Below, in pieces: positions 54,054 through 63,806 of a stretch of 64,000 nucleotides of DNA (within the stretch, counting starts at the first letter, position 1; each line of letters opens with the position of its first letter). Origin of the DNA: Ruania alba (GTDB lineage: Bacteria > Actinomycetota > Actinomycetes > Actinomycetales > Beutenbergiaceae); assembly GCF_900105765.1 (NCBI RefSeq), contig NZ_FNTX01000001.1, positions 496,001 to 560,000 of the forward strand, written 5' to 3'. Position numbers and translations under genes: made by a program. The notes below the pieces were generated by a model that saw nothing but the letters and a program-made list of their open reading frames with translations, was not told the origin of the DNA and ran no database searches.

Positions 54054-54851
54054 TCAGACTGCCACAGGTGCCTTGATGCTCGGATGGTGCTGGTAGTCGA
54101 GCACCTCGACGTCGTCGAAGGCGTAGGAGAACAGGTCCGGCGCCTGCCGCAGCTCCAGCCGAGGGAAGTCGAACGCGGTGCGGCTGAGCTGCTCGCGCAC
54201 CTGTTCGGTGTGGTTGTCGTAGATGTGGCAGTCACCACCGGTCCAGATGAAGTCTCCCACCTCCAGGCCCGACTGCTGGGCCACCATGTGGGTGAGCAAC
54301 GCGTAGGAGGCGATGTTGAAGGGCACTCCGAGGAACAGGTCCGCGCTGCGCTGGTACAGCTGGCAGGAGAGGCGGCCCTGTGCCACGTAGAACTGGAACA
54401 GGGCGTGGCACGGAGCCAGGGCCATCTTGTCCAGCTCGGAGACGTTCCAGGCTGAGACGAGCATCCGCCGCGAGTCCGGCTGCTCCCGCAGCTGCTGGAG
54501 CACGGTCGCCAACTGGTCGATGTGCCCGCCGTCGGGGGTGGGCCAGGAGCGCCACTGGACGCCGTAGACCGGGCCGAGATCGCCGTCGGGGTCTGCCCAC
54601 TCGTCCCAGATGCGCACCCCGTGCTCGCGCAGGTAGGCGATGTTGGAATCGCCCCGGAGGAACCACAGCAACTCGTGCACCACCGACTTCAGGTGCACCC
54701 GCTTGGTGGTGACCAGCGGAAAACCCTGGGAGAGGTCGTAACGGAGTTGGTGGCCGAAGATCGACCGGGTGCCGGTGCCGGTGCGGTCCGACTTCGGCGA
54801 GCCCTGCTGCAGGACGTGGGCAAGAAGGTTCTCGTACTGGGTGTCCGGCAT
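54054..54851 (-). CDS. thyA: Thymidylate synthase ThyA
   Basis: 265 residues, full length. Folate/dUMP sites are clear: [11 protein letters not shown], catalytic Cys in [29 protein letters not shown] and DCHIYDNH. It methylates dUMP to dTMP with methylene-tetrahydrofolate. Followed by folA on the same strand, a classic metabolic pair. Confidence 0.95.
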   Translation of the reverse strand: MPDTQYENLLAHVLQQGSPKSDRTGTGTRSIFGHQLRYDLSQGFPLVTTKRVHLKSVVHELLWFLRGDSNIAYLREHGVRIWDEWADPDGDLGPVYGVQWRSWPTPDGGHIDQLATVLQQLREQPDSRRMLVSAWNVSELDKMALAPCHALFQFYVAQGRLSCQLYQRSADLFLGVPFNIASYALLTHMVAQQSGLEVGDFIWTGGDCHIYDNHTEQVREQLSRTAFDFPRLELRQAPDLFSYAFDDVEVLDYQHHPSIKAPVAV

Positions 54852-54856
54852 GGCGA

Positions 54857-55639
54857 TCAGTCTAGGTCGGTGTCGCGGCGGGGCCGGTCAGGCTCGGCGG
54901 CCTCGTCGGCGATCCGGGCGGCATCGGCGAACAGGTCGCGGCTGTCTGGGTCGTCCCCGGAGGTGATCTCGGTGACCTCGATGAGGGACTCGAGCTCACG
55001 GGCAAACTCGGCGGGTGCGGCCCCGAAGGCCGCCTCCATCCCCTCGATGAGGTTCTTGCCCATCACCCGGCCGCCGGCGTACCCGATCACCGCACCGATC
55101 CCGAACGGCACCAGTCGGCCCAGCATCACCGAGCCGCCCTTGGCGACGACCGCCTTGGCGACTCGTCCGCGCAACGCCTTGTTCACCGTCTTCACGGTGG
55201 CCACCGGCATCCGGGTGAGCAACACCTGCGCCCAGGTGGCCGTGGACAGGCCCAGCTGCTGCTCGAGCAGCTCCGGGCCGTTCTCACCGAGCAGCGTGGT
55301 CAGCAGCAGGGCCCGACGGCGGGCGGCGTCTTCGGTGGCGATCCCGTGCACGTCCGCCACCGCGAGGGTGAGGGCGGCCGAGGCGGCCACGAACGCGCCC
55401 ACCTGCCCGGCCGTCAGAGCGATCGCGACACCGGTACCCACCACGGGGAAGGCGGCCGCTGCTCCCACGGCGCCACCGGAGGTGCTCACCGCCATCAGGT
55501 ACCGGCGCTCCATGAGGGCGATCAGTTCGGCCGGGGAGGCGTCCGGGTGGGCGCGCCGGAGCCCGTCCACGTACCGGCGCACCTGGGTGGACGGGATCGT
55601 GGTTGCTGCGTCGATGAGGTGATCCAGCCGCGGTGCCAT
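54857..55639 (-). CDS. Hypothetical protein with glycine-rich hydrophobic segments (EcsC-like?)
   Basis: 260 residues. Mid-protein hydrophobic, Gly/Ala-rich stretches ([36 protein letters not shown]) look like weak membrane or hairpin segments. The overall pattern recalls the EcsC family, but I cannot confirm this. Its acidic tail ends in RRDTDLD. Five bases separate its stop side from thyA on the same strand. Confidence 0.65.
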   Translation of the reverse strand: MAPRLDHLIDAATTIPSTQVRRYVDGLRRAHPDASPAELIALMERRYLMAVSTSGGAVGAAAAFPVVGTGVAIALTAGQVGAFVAASAALTLAVADVHGIATEDAARRRALLLTTLLGENGPELLEQQLGLSTATWAQVLLTRMPVATVKTVNKALRGRVAKAVVAKGGSVMLGRLVPFGIGAVIGYAGGRVMGKNLIEGMEAAFGAAPAEFARELESLIEVTEITSGDDPDSRDLFADAARIADEAAEPDRPRRDTDLD

Positions 55640-55643
55640 CGAC

Positions 55644-56072
55644 TCAGTCCTTCCCGGGAGGGGCCAGGCGCACCTCGTGCGGCAGGCCGGCGTGCAACGT
55701 ACGGCCCACGGTGCACGCCTGCTCCGCGGCGCGGGAGATCACCCGGACCAGGGCTTCGGTCTCCTTCTCGGTCAAGGAGTCCGTGTCCAGCAGCACGTCC
55801 ACCTCGGCCGAGGTGTACCGGTTCTGCTGCTCGTCCTTCTCGGTGCGGACCACGGCGCCGCCAGTGAAGTCCTCGCCGAGGCGCCGCCCGATCGGCAGAT
55901 CCGCGCTCATCATCGTGCAGGCCGCCAGCGCCAATGCCATCAGCTCACCGGGGTTGAAGACACCGTCGATCTCGCGCGGGCCGATCGCCACCTCGCCGCC
56001 GCGGTCGTTCCGGGCGACGTACTGGCGGGTGCCGGTGCGTTCGATGCGAAGTCCAGAGGTGGGAAGTTCCAT
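55644..56072 (-). CDS. OsmC/Ohr family protein
   Basis: 142 residues from ATG 56072. The second redox Cys of OsmC proteins is visible in EQACTVGRT, and the first in LALAACTMMSADL. It probably reduces organic hydroperoxides. An in-frame extension of 54 codons is AT-rich and not OsmC-like. Same strand as the downstream hypothetical gene, four bases away. Confidence 0.85.
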   Translation of the reverse strand: MELPTSGLRIERTGTRQYVARNDRGGEVAIGPREIDGVFNPGELMALALAACTMMSADLPIGRRLGEDFTGGAVVRTEKDEQQNRYTSAEVDVLLDTDSLTEKETEALVRVISRAAEQACTVGRTLHAGLPHEVRLAPPGKD

Positions 56073-56363
56073 CCCCTGATCATCGCACTGGATCACACCG
56101 GATGGGGCGCCGGGTGGGTCGACGTATGTATTCTGATTACTGGAACAAAAGTATATTATTTGGCAATGCTGGAGACGGATCGATCGAGGCCTGGGTCGCC
56201 ACCCGTGGTGACCTCTGGCGGCAGTACGCACCACGGTTGTGCGGAGAGTTGACGAACGTGTCCGGCTATGCCAGGTGGACCGTTGCCCCGGTCGACCGAT
56301 CGGTCTGGCTGAACGGTTCGATGCGAGACGGGTGCTGGCGATCAGTGCTGACCGACGGCTAGG

Positions 56364-57377
56364 TCAGCCTCGTGGATCCACGTGCAGCTTCGGGCCCGGG
56401 CCTGCGCCGGACGGGCGGACCCCGCGGAATGCCTCAGCCAGACCGTCGAGGCCGATCGTGGCTTGAACGAGTGGTTCGGGGTCCACCGAGCCGTCGGCAT
56501 AGGCGGCGATCGCACCGTCCAGACCGGCGGAGGCGCCCAGGATCCCGACGGCGGTCACATCCTTCAGGGCGAGTGTGCGGGTATCGATCGTGCTCGGACT
56601 CCCCGCCACACCGATATAGACGACCCGTTTGCCCGGTTCCACCTGATCGAGGGCGAACGCCGGAATCGTTGGCGCATTCGTCGCGTCGATCACCGCATCC
56701 CATGCGAGTTCGGGGAGGTCCTCGGCCTTCCAGACCCCATCGAAACCGAACGTGCGGGCGAACTCGAGGGACGCCGTCGTGGTCCCCAGCAGGTGCACCT
56801 GTGCGCCGGCGGCCCGGGCGAACAGCCCGGCGAGCAGGCCGATCGTGCCCGGACCGGCGATCAGCACACAGTCTCCCGGCGTGAGTTGGGCGGCGCGGAC
56901 CGCGCGCAACGCGTTGCCGCCCGGTTCCACCATTGCACCGGAGGTGTCGTCCACGGCATCCGGGAGCAAGTGCAGGGCCGATGCGGGTACGAGCAGCTGC
57001 TCGGCGAGCGCGCCAGGCCAGCCGTGGCGCACCCCGATCTCGTACCGGGAGGCGCACACGTGGTGCCGGCCCGATCGGCACCGGGCGCAGGTGCCGCACC
57101 CCAGCATGGTGTCCCCGGTGGTGCGCCGGCCGAGGAGGTCCGGGTCGACGCCGTCGCCCACCGCGCTGATGGTGCCGCACCATTCGTGGCCGAGGCGGAT
57201 CGGATAGCTGGCGAACCCGTCCGCGAGGTAAGCCATTTCCCCGGTGTAGAACTCCTGGTCGGTGCCACAGACTCCGACGCGTGCCATGTCGACCACGACC
57301 TGGTCCGGTCCGGCTCGCGGTGGTTCGACGTCGACGACGGTCGCGGTGTGGGGTGCGGTGAGGACGAAGGCTCGCAT
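56364..57377 (-). CDS. Zinc-dependent alcohol/polyol dehydrogenase (MDR family)
   Basis: 337 residues from ATG 57377, which overlaps the iclR stop by one base. Catalytic zinc ligands are in GVCGTDQEF and GHEWCGTI. Four structural-zinc cysteines lie in CGTCARCRSGRHHVC, and the nucleotide fold has AGPGTIGLLAGLF. It probably oxidises a sugar or sugar alcohol with NAD(P)+, resembling glucose/threonine dehydrogenases. Coupling to an IclR regulator and the divergent dehydratase place it in the sugar-acid pathway. Confidence 0.83.
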   Translation of the reverse strand: MRAFVLTAPHTATVVDVEPPRAGPDQVVVDMARVGVCGTDQEFYTGEMAYLADGFASYPIRLGHEWCGTISAVGDGVDPDLLGRRTTGDTMLGCGTCARCRSGRHHVCASRYEIGVRHGWPGALAEQLLVPASALHLLPDAVDDTSGAMVEPGGNALRAVRAAQLTPGDCVLIAGPGTIGLLAGLFARAAGAQVHLLGTTTASLEFARTFGFDGVWKAEDLPELAWDAVIDATNAPTIPAFALDQVEPGKRVVYIGVAGSPSTIDTRTLALKDVTAVGILGASAGLDGAIAAYADGSVDPEPLVQATIGLDGLAEAFRGVRPSGAGPGPKLHVDPRG

Positions 57378-58138
57378 CAATGGTCATCTTCCGGTCGATC
57401 GACGATGGTTCGGATTGCCTCGAAGTCGCCCACGAGGGCGTCCAGAGGGGTGCGGTGAGCGAGTGCGCTGATGCTGATCGCCCCGTGAGGCGCAGGCGGG
57501 GATGGTGCGGCGGGTACGGCAAGGCAGACGATGCCGATCTCGTTCTCCTCCTCGTCCACCGCGTAGCCCTGGTCACGAATCTTCTCGAATGCTGCGTGCA
57601 ACTCCTCCGGCTGGGTCAGTGTGTGGTCCGTAGGCCGGGCGAGCGGGCGGTTGCCGATCCAGCGACTGATCTCATCGGCACTGGTGAGCGTCTGGGCGAG
57701 GAGTAGCTTGCCGACGCCCGTGGCGTGGGCGGGATTGCGGCCGCCGACCACCGAGCTGATCCGCATCGCGCCGGTCGGGGGGTCGACCTTGGCTCGATAG
57801 ACCACATCGTGACCGTCCAGGATGGCGTAGTGGACCGTTTCCCCGTAGCGGTGACAGAGCCGGCTCAGGGCGGGGGCGACCCGCATGTGCTCGGGCCGCT
57901 GCTCGTGATTGGCGAAGGCGAGCCGCACGAACTCATCACCGAGCAGGTATCGCCCGTGACCGTCCTGGATGGCGAGCCGTTGCCGGCGCAACGCGGCGAG
58001 GGCGCGATGGACGGTGGGCTTCGGGCTCGCGACCTGCCGGGACAGCTCGTCGAGCGTGACGCCGTGCGGGTGAGCGCCGAGCTCGATGAGCACGGCCAGC
58101 ACGCGATCGGTACCGACCAGCCGCGCCTCCTGGGCCAT
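57377..58138 (-). CDS. IclR family regulator, first copy
   Basis: 253 residues from ATG 58138. The N-terminal winged helix (VTLDELSRQVASPKPTVHRAL) and C-terminal IclR effector domain (GRNPAHATGVGKLLLA, GYAVDEEENEIG) are complete. It is divergent from the dehydratase gene and very likely controls both directions from the 89-base spacer. Strikingly similar to the second IclR gene at the other end of the cluster. Confidence 0.87.
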   Translation of the reverse strand: MAQEARLVGTDRVLAVLIELGAHPHGVTLDELSRQVASPKPTVHRALAALRRQRLAIQDGHGRYLLGDEFVRLAFANHEQRPEHMRVAPALSRLCHRYGETVHYAILDGHDVVYRAKVDPPTGAMRISSVVGGRNPAHATGVGKLLLAQTLTSADEISRWIGNRPLARPTDHTLTQPEELHAAFEKIRDQGYAVDEEENEIGIVCLAVPAAPSPPAPHGAISISALAHRTPLDALVGDFEAIRTIVDRPEDDH

Positions 58139-58227
58139 TGCACCATCCTTGGGTTGCTCTGCGGGAACTCCCCGCCTAGTCTTCACAATACTAGATCGAG
58201 GGTCCAGTAAATGGAAAGTTGGCATCG

Positions 58228-59949
58228 ATGGGTCACGCACAGCCTCGCAGTTCGCAGTGGTACGGGGGCAGGGACCGCAACAGCTATATCCATCGCGCCT
58301 GGATGCGCCGCGGCGCGCCCATGGACGCCTTCGACGGGAAGCCGCAGATCGCGATCGCCAACACTGCCTCGGATCTCACGCCGTGCAACGCCCATCTGGA
58401 CGAGGTGGCCCAGCACGTGAAGATGGGGGTCTGGGAGGCCGGCGGTGTACCGCACAACCTCCCGGTGGTCTCGCTCGGGGAGACGCAGATGCGTCCGACG
58501 GCGATGCTGTGGCGCAACATGGCAGCGATGGCTGCGGAAGAACTGCTCCGGGCCAACCCCATCGACGGCGTCGTGCTGCTCGGCGGCTGCGACAAGACTA
58601 TCCCGGCCCTACTGATGGCCGCCGCCTCGGTGGACATCCCGGCCGTCGTGGTCCCGGGCGGCCCGATGGCCACAGGGACGTTCCGGGGGCGTGCGCTCGG
58701 CTGTGGTACTGACGTCTGGCGGCTCAGTGAAGAGACTCGCGGTGGCGAGATGTCCGCCGAGGACTTCCTGCGCTCGGAATCGTCGATGATCCGCAGTAAA
58801 GGTCACTGCAACACCATGGGCACCGCGTCGACGATGGCCCTGATGGCCGAGGCGCTCGGCGTCGTGCTCCCGGGCCTGGCGGGAACCCCCGCCGTGGACA
58901 GCAACCTGCTCGCCGGCGCGCACGAGACAGGACGGACCATCCTCGAGATGGTGCGCCAGGACCGGCGCCCGAGCACCACCATCACGCGCGCATCCTTCCT
59001 CAATGCCATCGTGGCGCTCGCGGCCATCGGTGGCTCGACCAACGCAGTGGTCCACCTGCTCGCGATCGCCGGCCGGCTCGGCGTCGAGCTGAGCCTGGAC
59101 GATTTCGACCGGGTCGGCTCCGGCGTCCCGTTGCTGGTGAACCTGCAGCCTTCCGGCGAGTTCCTGATGGACGACTTCCACCGGGCCGGGGGATTCCGCT
59201 CGGTGCTGCGCGACGTCCGTGACCTCCTCGATCCGGAGGCGATCACGATCACGGGACGACCACTCGTGGATGGCCTGGACGAGGCCCGGGTCTGGGACGG
59301 CGACGTGATCCGTGACCGTGCCGCACCACTTCAGCGCGATGCCGGGATCGCGGTCCTGCGCGGCAACCTGGCACCGGGCGGAGCCGTGATCAAACCAGCG
59401 GCCGCCTCACCGCACCTGATGACGCACAGCGGACCCGCGGTGGTCTTCGACAGTGTCGAGGACCTGCACGCGCGCATCGACGATCCGGACCTGGAAGTGG
59501 ACGAGAACTCGGTCCTCGTGCTCCGCGGCTGCGGCCCGAAGGGCTACCCGGGGATGCCGGAGGTCTCCAACATGCCCCTGCCACGCAAGCTGCTGGAACG
59601 TGGCGTGCGGGACGTCGTGCGAATCTGCGACGGACGGATGAGCGGGACGGCGTACGGCACCGTCGTGCTGCACGTGACACCGGAGGCCGCCGCCGGCGGA
59701 CCGCTGGCGCTGGTTCGGACCGGTGACGTCATCTCCCTCGATGTCCCCGCGCGGCGGATCGAGGTGCTGATCAGCGACGAGGACCTGGCGGCACGCTCAC
59801 CGAGTGAGCGAACCGTGCAGAGCTTCGCGAATCCCGCTCGCGGCTGGGAGCGGCTGTACGTCGACCACGTGCTGCAGGCCGATGCCGGTGTGGACCTGGA
59901 CTTCCTGGTGGGTTCGTCCGGCTCGGAGGTGCTGCGTGAGTCGCACTGA
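58228..59949 (+). CDS. IlvD/Edd family sugar-acid dehydratase
   Basis: 573 residues from ATG 58228. Fe-S cysteines lie in LTPCNAHL, LGGCDKT and GHCNTMG, as in the [2Fe-2S] arabinonate/xylonate dehydratases. Also present are the conserved GGSTNAVVHL and ICDGRMSGTAYG motifs. It should remove water from a sugar acid to give a 2-keto-3-deoxy acid. The adjacent lactonase and dehydrogenases favour sugar-acid use over branched-chain amino-acid synthesis (IlvD). The exact sugar is unknown. Confidence 0.85.
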   Translation: MGHAQPRSSQWYGGRDRNSYIHRAWMRRGAPMDAFDGKPQIAIANTASDLTPCNAHLDEVAQHVKMGVWEAGGVPHNLPVVSLGETQMRPTAMLWRNMAAMAAEELLRANPIDGVVLLGGCDKTIPALLMAAASVDIPAVVVPGGPMATGTFRGRALGCGTDVWRLSEETRGGEMSAEDFLRSESSMIRSKGHCNTMGTASTMALMAEALGVVLPGLAGTPAVDSNLLAGAHETGRTILEMVRQDRRPSTTITRASFLNAIVALAAIGGSTNAVVHLLAIAGRLGVELSLDDFDRVGSGVPLLVNLQPSGEFLMDDFHRAGGFRSVLRDVRDLLDPEAITITGRPLVDGLDEARVWDGDVIRDRAAPLQRDAGIAVLRGNLAPGGAVIKPAAASPHLMTHSGPAVVFDSVEDLHARIDDPDLEVDENSVLVLRGCGPKGYPGMPEVSNMPLPRKLLERGVRDVVRICDGRMSGTAYGTVVLHVTPEAAAGGPLALVRTGDVISLDVPARRIEVLISDEDLAARSPSERTVQSFANPARGWERLYVDHVLQADAGVDLDFLVGSSGSEVLRESH

Positions 59950-59967
59950 CTCAGGGAGGAAACACTG

Positions 59968-60911
59968 GTGGTGACTGTGAGTGATACCGCCCACCTCGCG
60001 AACGGCACGAGGTGCGAGCTGGGTGAGGGCCCGTTCTGGGACGCGCCCCGCGGCCGACTGCTCTGGGTCGACATTGTCAGCGGCACCGTGCACATGGGTG
60101 TGCTCCAGGACGACGGCGCGGTCGAGACCGTCCAGAGCGTGCCCTTCGACGAGACGATCGGCGCTGTCGCACCGGCAGCGAGCGGCCAGTGGATCCTCGC
60201 CGGCTCGGACCGGATCCTGATGCGCACACCCGACGGGCACCTCACCCCGGGACCCACGATCTTGCCCGGAGATGGCCGGCGGCGCTGCAACGACGCCAAA
60301 CCCGACCCGGCCGGCAGGTTCGTGGTCGGCACCCTGCATGCCGGCGGTGCGCAGCAGGTTCCCGCTGAGGTACTCCTGCGCATCGAGCCCGACGGCGATC
60401 TCACCACGATCGATGACGACCTCACCTTGGCCAACGGGCTCGCGTGGAGCCGGGACGGGACGCGGATGTACAGCGTCGACACCCTGCGGCAGGTCGTCTA
60501 CGTCCGCTCCTACGACCCGGTCTCCGGAGCCACGGGCGCCCGCTCGGAACTGGTGCGCCTGGACGACGGATATCCGGACGGGATGTGCTTGGACACCGAG
60601 GAACACCTCTGGGTAGCCGTCTGGGGAAGGGGCAGGTCCACCGGTACTCGCCCGAGGGTGAGCTGGTCGGAGTCGTCGACGTGCCCGCGCCGCACACCTC
60701 GAGCGTGGCGTTCGCGGGCGATGAGCTGCGCACCTTGGTCATCACCACGGCCACTCAGGGCCTCACCGATGTTCAACTCCAGCAATTCCCGCAATCGGGA
60801 TTCCTGTTCACCGTGGAGCCGGGTGTTGCTGGACTGCCGCAGCCCTTGTGGGCCGGCCCCGAGCGGGCGGATCAGCCCGACCGAACAGGTGAGGCCGGTG
60901 GCCTGACGTGA
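59968..60911 (+). pseudogene. SMP-30/gluconolactonase-type lactonase, one apparent -1 frameshift
   Basis: GTG start with GGAGG upstream. Reading across one break gives about 315 residues of a six-blade propeller. The metal and active-site segments CELGEGPFWD, RRCNDAKPDPAGRF and TLANGLAWS lie in the first frame; YSPEGELVGVVDVPAPHTSS and GDELRTLVIT lie in the second. The join is a G4 run (60623-60626) where WGKGQVHRYS continues if one G is added. It would hydrolyse a sugar lactone for the upstream dehydratase. Likely a base-call error, since both sides are conserved. Confidence 0.8.
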
Positions 60912-60935
60912 TCGCTTCGCGATGGTGCGATCACG
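60907..60935 (+). terminator. Hairpin at the lactonase stop
   Basis: CGTGATCGC (60907-60915) pairs with GCGATCACG (60927-60935), overlapping the stop. It may reduce read-through into the next gene. Confidence 0.4.
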
Positions 60936-60969
60936 GACGAATGACGACCCAACGATGGAGTGCACAGCC

Positions 60970-61647
60970 ATGACTCGACGAGCAGTAGTGACCGGTGGGG
61001 TGAGTGGGCTCGGCGCTGCCACCGCCGAGCGGCTGGCCGCGGACGGAGTGGAGATCATCACGGTCGACATCGCCGACAGCGCCGATGTGGTCCTCGACAT
61101 CTCCGACGCCGCCGCCGTGCGCGAGGCTGCCGAACGGATCGGCGCCGTGGACATCCTGATCAACAGCGCAGGCATCGTCGGGCCGAACATCCCGTTCTGG
61201 GAGGTGGACGATGCCGCATGGAAGCGCACGTTCGCCGTCAACGTCGATGGGACGTTCAACGTGTGCCGCGCCTTCGCTCCGGCGATGATCGAGTCCGGAT
61301 GGGGGCGGATCGTGAACTTTGCCAGCATGGCCGGCAAGGACGGAAACCCGAATATGATCGCCTACTCGGCCACGAAGGCCGCCGTCATCGGCATGACGAA
61401 GACGATGGGCAAGGACCTGGCGCAGTTCGGAGTGCTCGTCAATGCCATCGCCCCCGCCGTCGTCTCCACGCCGATGAACGCTGAGACTGCCCCTGATGTG
61501 CTCGCGCACATCACCAGCCTTATCCCGATGAAACGCGTCGGCCGGGCCGACGAGGTGGCCGAGCTGGTGGCCTGGCTCGCTTCGGACAGATGCTCCTTCT
61601 CCACCGGCGCCGTGTACGACATCTCTGGTGGGCGCGCCACGTACTGA
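60970..61647 (+). CDS. Short-chain dehydrogenase/reductase (SDR)
   Basis: 225 residues from ATG 60970; ATG 60955 is five codons upstream. Classical SDR: cofactor motif TGGVSGLG near 9-16, NSAGIV, the catalytic ASMAG region and Y-x-x-x-K (YSATK), then a PAVVSTPM loop. It probably oxidises an aldose or reduces a keto intermediate. It is the last plus-strand gene of the sugar-acid cluster, convergent with the second IclR gene. Confidence 0.85.
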   Translation: MTRRAVVTGGVSGLGAATAERLAADGVEIITVDIADSADVVLDISDAAAVREAAERIGAVDILINSAGIVGPNIPFWEVDDAAWKRTFAVNVDGTFNVCRAFAPAMIESGWGRIVNFASMAGKDGNPNMIAYSATKAAVIGMTKTMGKDLAQFGVLVNAIAPAVVSTPMNAETAPDVLAHITSLIPMKRVGRADEVAELVAWLASDRCSFSTGAVYDISGGRATY

Positions 61648-61684
61648 GCCCGAGGCGACCCCCTCCCGACGGCGGCGGGCCCGC

Positions 61685-62485
61685 TCAGTGCGAGCGTGCG
61701 CCGTCGGGTGTGGTGCTGATCCCGAAGGCGGCAAGCTCGTCACGGATCTCGTCGATGGCCGCGACCAGCCGCTGCAACGGCGTGCGGCGCGCCAACGCGC
61801 TCACGCTGACCGCTCCCGACGGCGTGCTGGGCGAGGCGAGGAACGTCGGCAGGGCCACGCACGCGACGCCGAGCTCGCTCTCCTCATCGTCGACGGCGTA
61901 CCCGCGTGCGCGGATCTGTTCCAACTCAGCGTGCAGTGCTGTTGCGGACGTGAGCGAGTTCGGTGTCCGTGGCTCCACCGGGGCAGCGTCGGTCCAGGCT
62001 TGGACCGACTCCAGATCGGGCAGGCGGTAGGCGAGCAGCAGTTTGCCCACGGCGGTGACATGGGCGGGGTTGCGTCCCCCGACGGTCGACGTGAGCCGCA
62101 CCGCGCCTGCCGGCGGATCGACCTTTGCCTGGTAGACTACCGAGCGATCGTCGAGCACAGCGAAGTGGACGGTCTCGGCGAAGCGCTCGCACAGCGCCTG
62201 CAACGCCGGTGTGACCCGTTCATGGTCAGGCCGGGCCTCGCGGTGGCTGAATGCGATCCGGAAGAACTCGTCGCCGAGCCGGTACGTCCCACGACCGTCC
62301 TTGGTGGCCAAGCCGGCCCGCACCAGGGCGCCGAGTGCGCGGTGGACGGTCGATTTCGCGCTCCCGATGGTGGTGGTCAACTCGTCCAGGCCGATCCCGG
62401 CCGGGTGTTGAGCAAGTTCGACGAGAACAGCGAGGACGCGGTCGGAACCGACCAGTCGGCCGTCGGTGGCAGGGGGAATCGCCAT
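61685..62485 (-). CDS. IclR family regulator, second copy
   Basis: 266 residues from ATG 62485; GTG 62488 adds one residue. The helix-turn-helix (IGLDELTTTIGSAKSTVHRAL) and effector domain (GRNPAHVTAVGKLLLAY, GYAVDDEESELGVACVALP) align over the whole length with the IclR protein at 57377-58138. The two are recent paralogues bracketing the same cluster and may answer to related ligands. Confidence 0.86.
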   Translation of the reverse strand: MAIPPATDGRLVGSDRVLAVLVELAQHPAGIGLDELTTTIGSAKSTVHRALGALVRAGLATKDGRGTYRLGDEFFRIAFSHREARPDHERVTPALQALCERFAETVHFAVLDDRSVVYQAKVDPPAGAVRLTSTVGGRNPAHVTAVGKLLLAYRLPDLESVQAWTDAAPVEPRTPNSLTSATALHAELEQIRARGYAVDDEESELGVACVALPTFLASPSTPSGAVSVSALARRTPLQRLVAAIDEIRDELAAFGISTTPDGARSH

Positions 62486-62494
62486 CACCTCACC

Positions 62495-63643
62495 CTAGTC
62501 CTGGCCGTTCCCGCGATCAGTGGCGAGCGGCGCGTCGAGGCGGTCGTCCTCGCGGCTGGCAAGCAGTTGCAGGTACCGCACCCGGTGTGCGAACACCTCG
62601 GCCATCTGCTCGGCCATGTCGTCGACGAAGTCGGCCCGGTAGAGCGCATCGGTGAGCACGGAGATCGCGTAGTACAGGCCGGTGAAGGTGGCCAGCGCCA
62701 CCGAGACCCGCAGCAGGGTCTGGGTAATGAGCAGGTCTGCGCCGGCGAGCGAGAAGCGCTGTTGCCACGAGCCACCGTCGATGCTCCAGGCCTCCAGCAC
62801 CCCGTCGGTGATGGTGAGGGTGCCGAGTGCGAAGAAGAACAGCCCCACCCCGGCGCTGATCACGATCACCTGGAGCAGTTGGTTGGTGCCCACCATCGCG
62901 GCGATGTTCATCTGTTGCGGCCGCGTCAGCGGCGGAAGCTCGGCCACCTCCGGGTGCTCGGCCGCGGCCCGGTCCAGTACTTCCTGGGACTCGCTGCGCA
63001 ACCGGATCCGCAGGATCACCGCGATCAGCAGGGCGAAGAACCCGGCGAGGATGAAATCCGAGACACCGGGGGTGTGATCGAACACCTGCCACACCTCGGC
63101 GTTGTAGAAGAGCGCGATCGAGAAGATCAGCAGCAGCGGCAGGAAGCGGATCAACCGCACCAGGGATGACCCCAGGTCTCGCCAGATGCGCCCCATGCCC
63201 CACCACAGGGTGGCCGCCAGCCCGTAGCCGACCACGCCACGGACGATTGCAAGGAGCACCAGGTTCCCGGCCGCGGTACTCAGAGCCGTGCCCCACTGGG
63301 CGCCGATGATGGCCGGCACGGCCGCCGGGGCCAGCACGAAGAACGCCAGCTCGGGCAGGCCCACGTCCTGTGGAAGGGTGCTCCATCGTCTGCCGCGCAG
63401 CACGTTCAGCCCGACGTAGGCCGCGAAGATGATCGCCACCGCCCCCACCACGGCGAGCACGTTCGCCCATGCCGACCAGTCCAGACGCACCGCACCGGTC
63501 AGCTGCAGCAACAACACCACGAGCAGGAACGGCGCTGCGCGGCCGAAGACATCCCGCCGCGCCGAGTGGTTCTCCACCAGCAGCGGCAGCCCGAACCGGC
63601 GGAAGGTTCGCTCACACGCGCGGATCTCGGCGTCGGCGGTCAT
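62495..63643 (-). CDS. Integral membrane protein of unknown function
   Basis: 382 residues from ATG 63643. About eight membrane helices, with a charged loop in the middle (LRSESQEVLDRAAAEHPEV) and a C-terminal cytoplasmic helix. Family not recognised; actinobacterial relatives appear to be annotated only as hypothetical. A longer frame upstream is not coding-like. It ends nine bases before the second iclR start on the same strand. Confidence 0.7.
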   Translation of the reverse strand: MTADAEIRACERTFRRFGLPLLVENHSARRDVFGRAAPFLLVVLLLQLTGAVRLDWSAWANVLAVVGAVAIIFAAYVGLNVLRGRRWSTLPQDVGLPELAFFVLAPAAVPAIIGAQWGTALSTAAGNLVLLAIVRGVVGYGLAATLWWGMGRIWRDLGSSLVRLIRFLPLLLIFSIALFYNAEVWQVFDHTPGVSDFILAGFFALLIAVILRIRLRSESQEVLDRAAAEHPEVAELPPLTRPQQMNIAAMVGTNQLLQVIVISAGVGLFFFALGTLTITDGVLEAWSIDGGSWQQRFSLAGADLLITQTLLRVSVALATFTGLYYAISVLTDALYRADFVDDMAEQMAEVFAHRVRYLQLLASREDDRLDAPLATDRGNGQD

Positions 63644-63806
63644 GGCCGTGACTGTACCGAGTCCCACCTCGCAGGATGGAAACCTGCCCTGGCGCCGCCT
63701 CGCCGCCTCACCCGCGTCGATCGTGCCAAGTGAAGGGCCGGGACCACTGACGAACCCGCACCCGTCTGACGAGACGCGGGGCACTCGGACAGCGCAAGAT
63801 AGGGGG

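Noticed and set aside
56102-56362. 86-codon frame upstream of OsmC
   Set aside because: No ribosome site, no family resemblance and no neighbours on that strand; the AT-rich patch near 56140 looks more like an OsmC promoter region.
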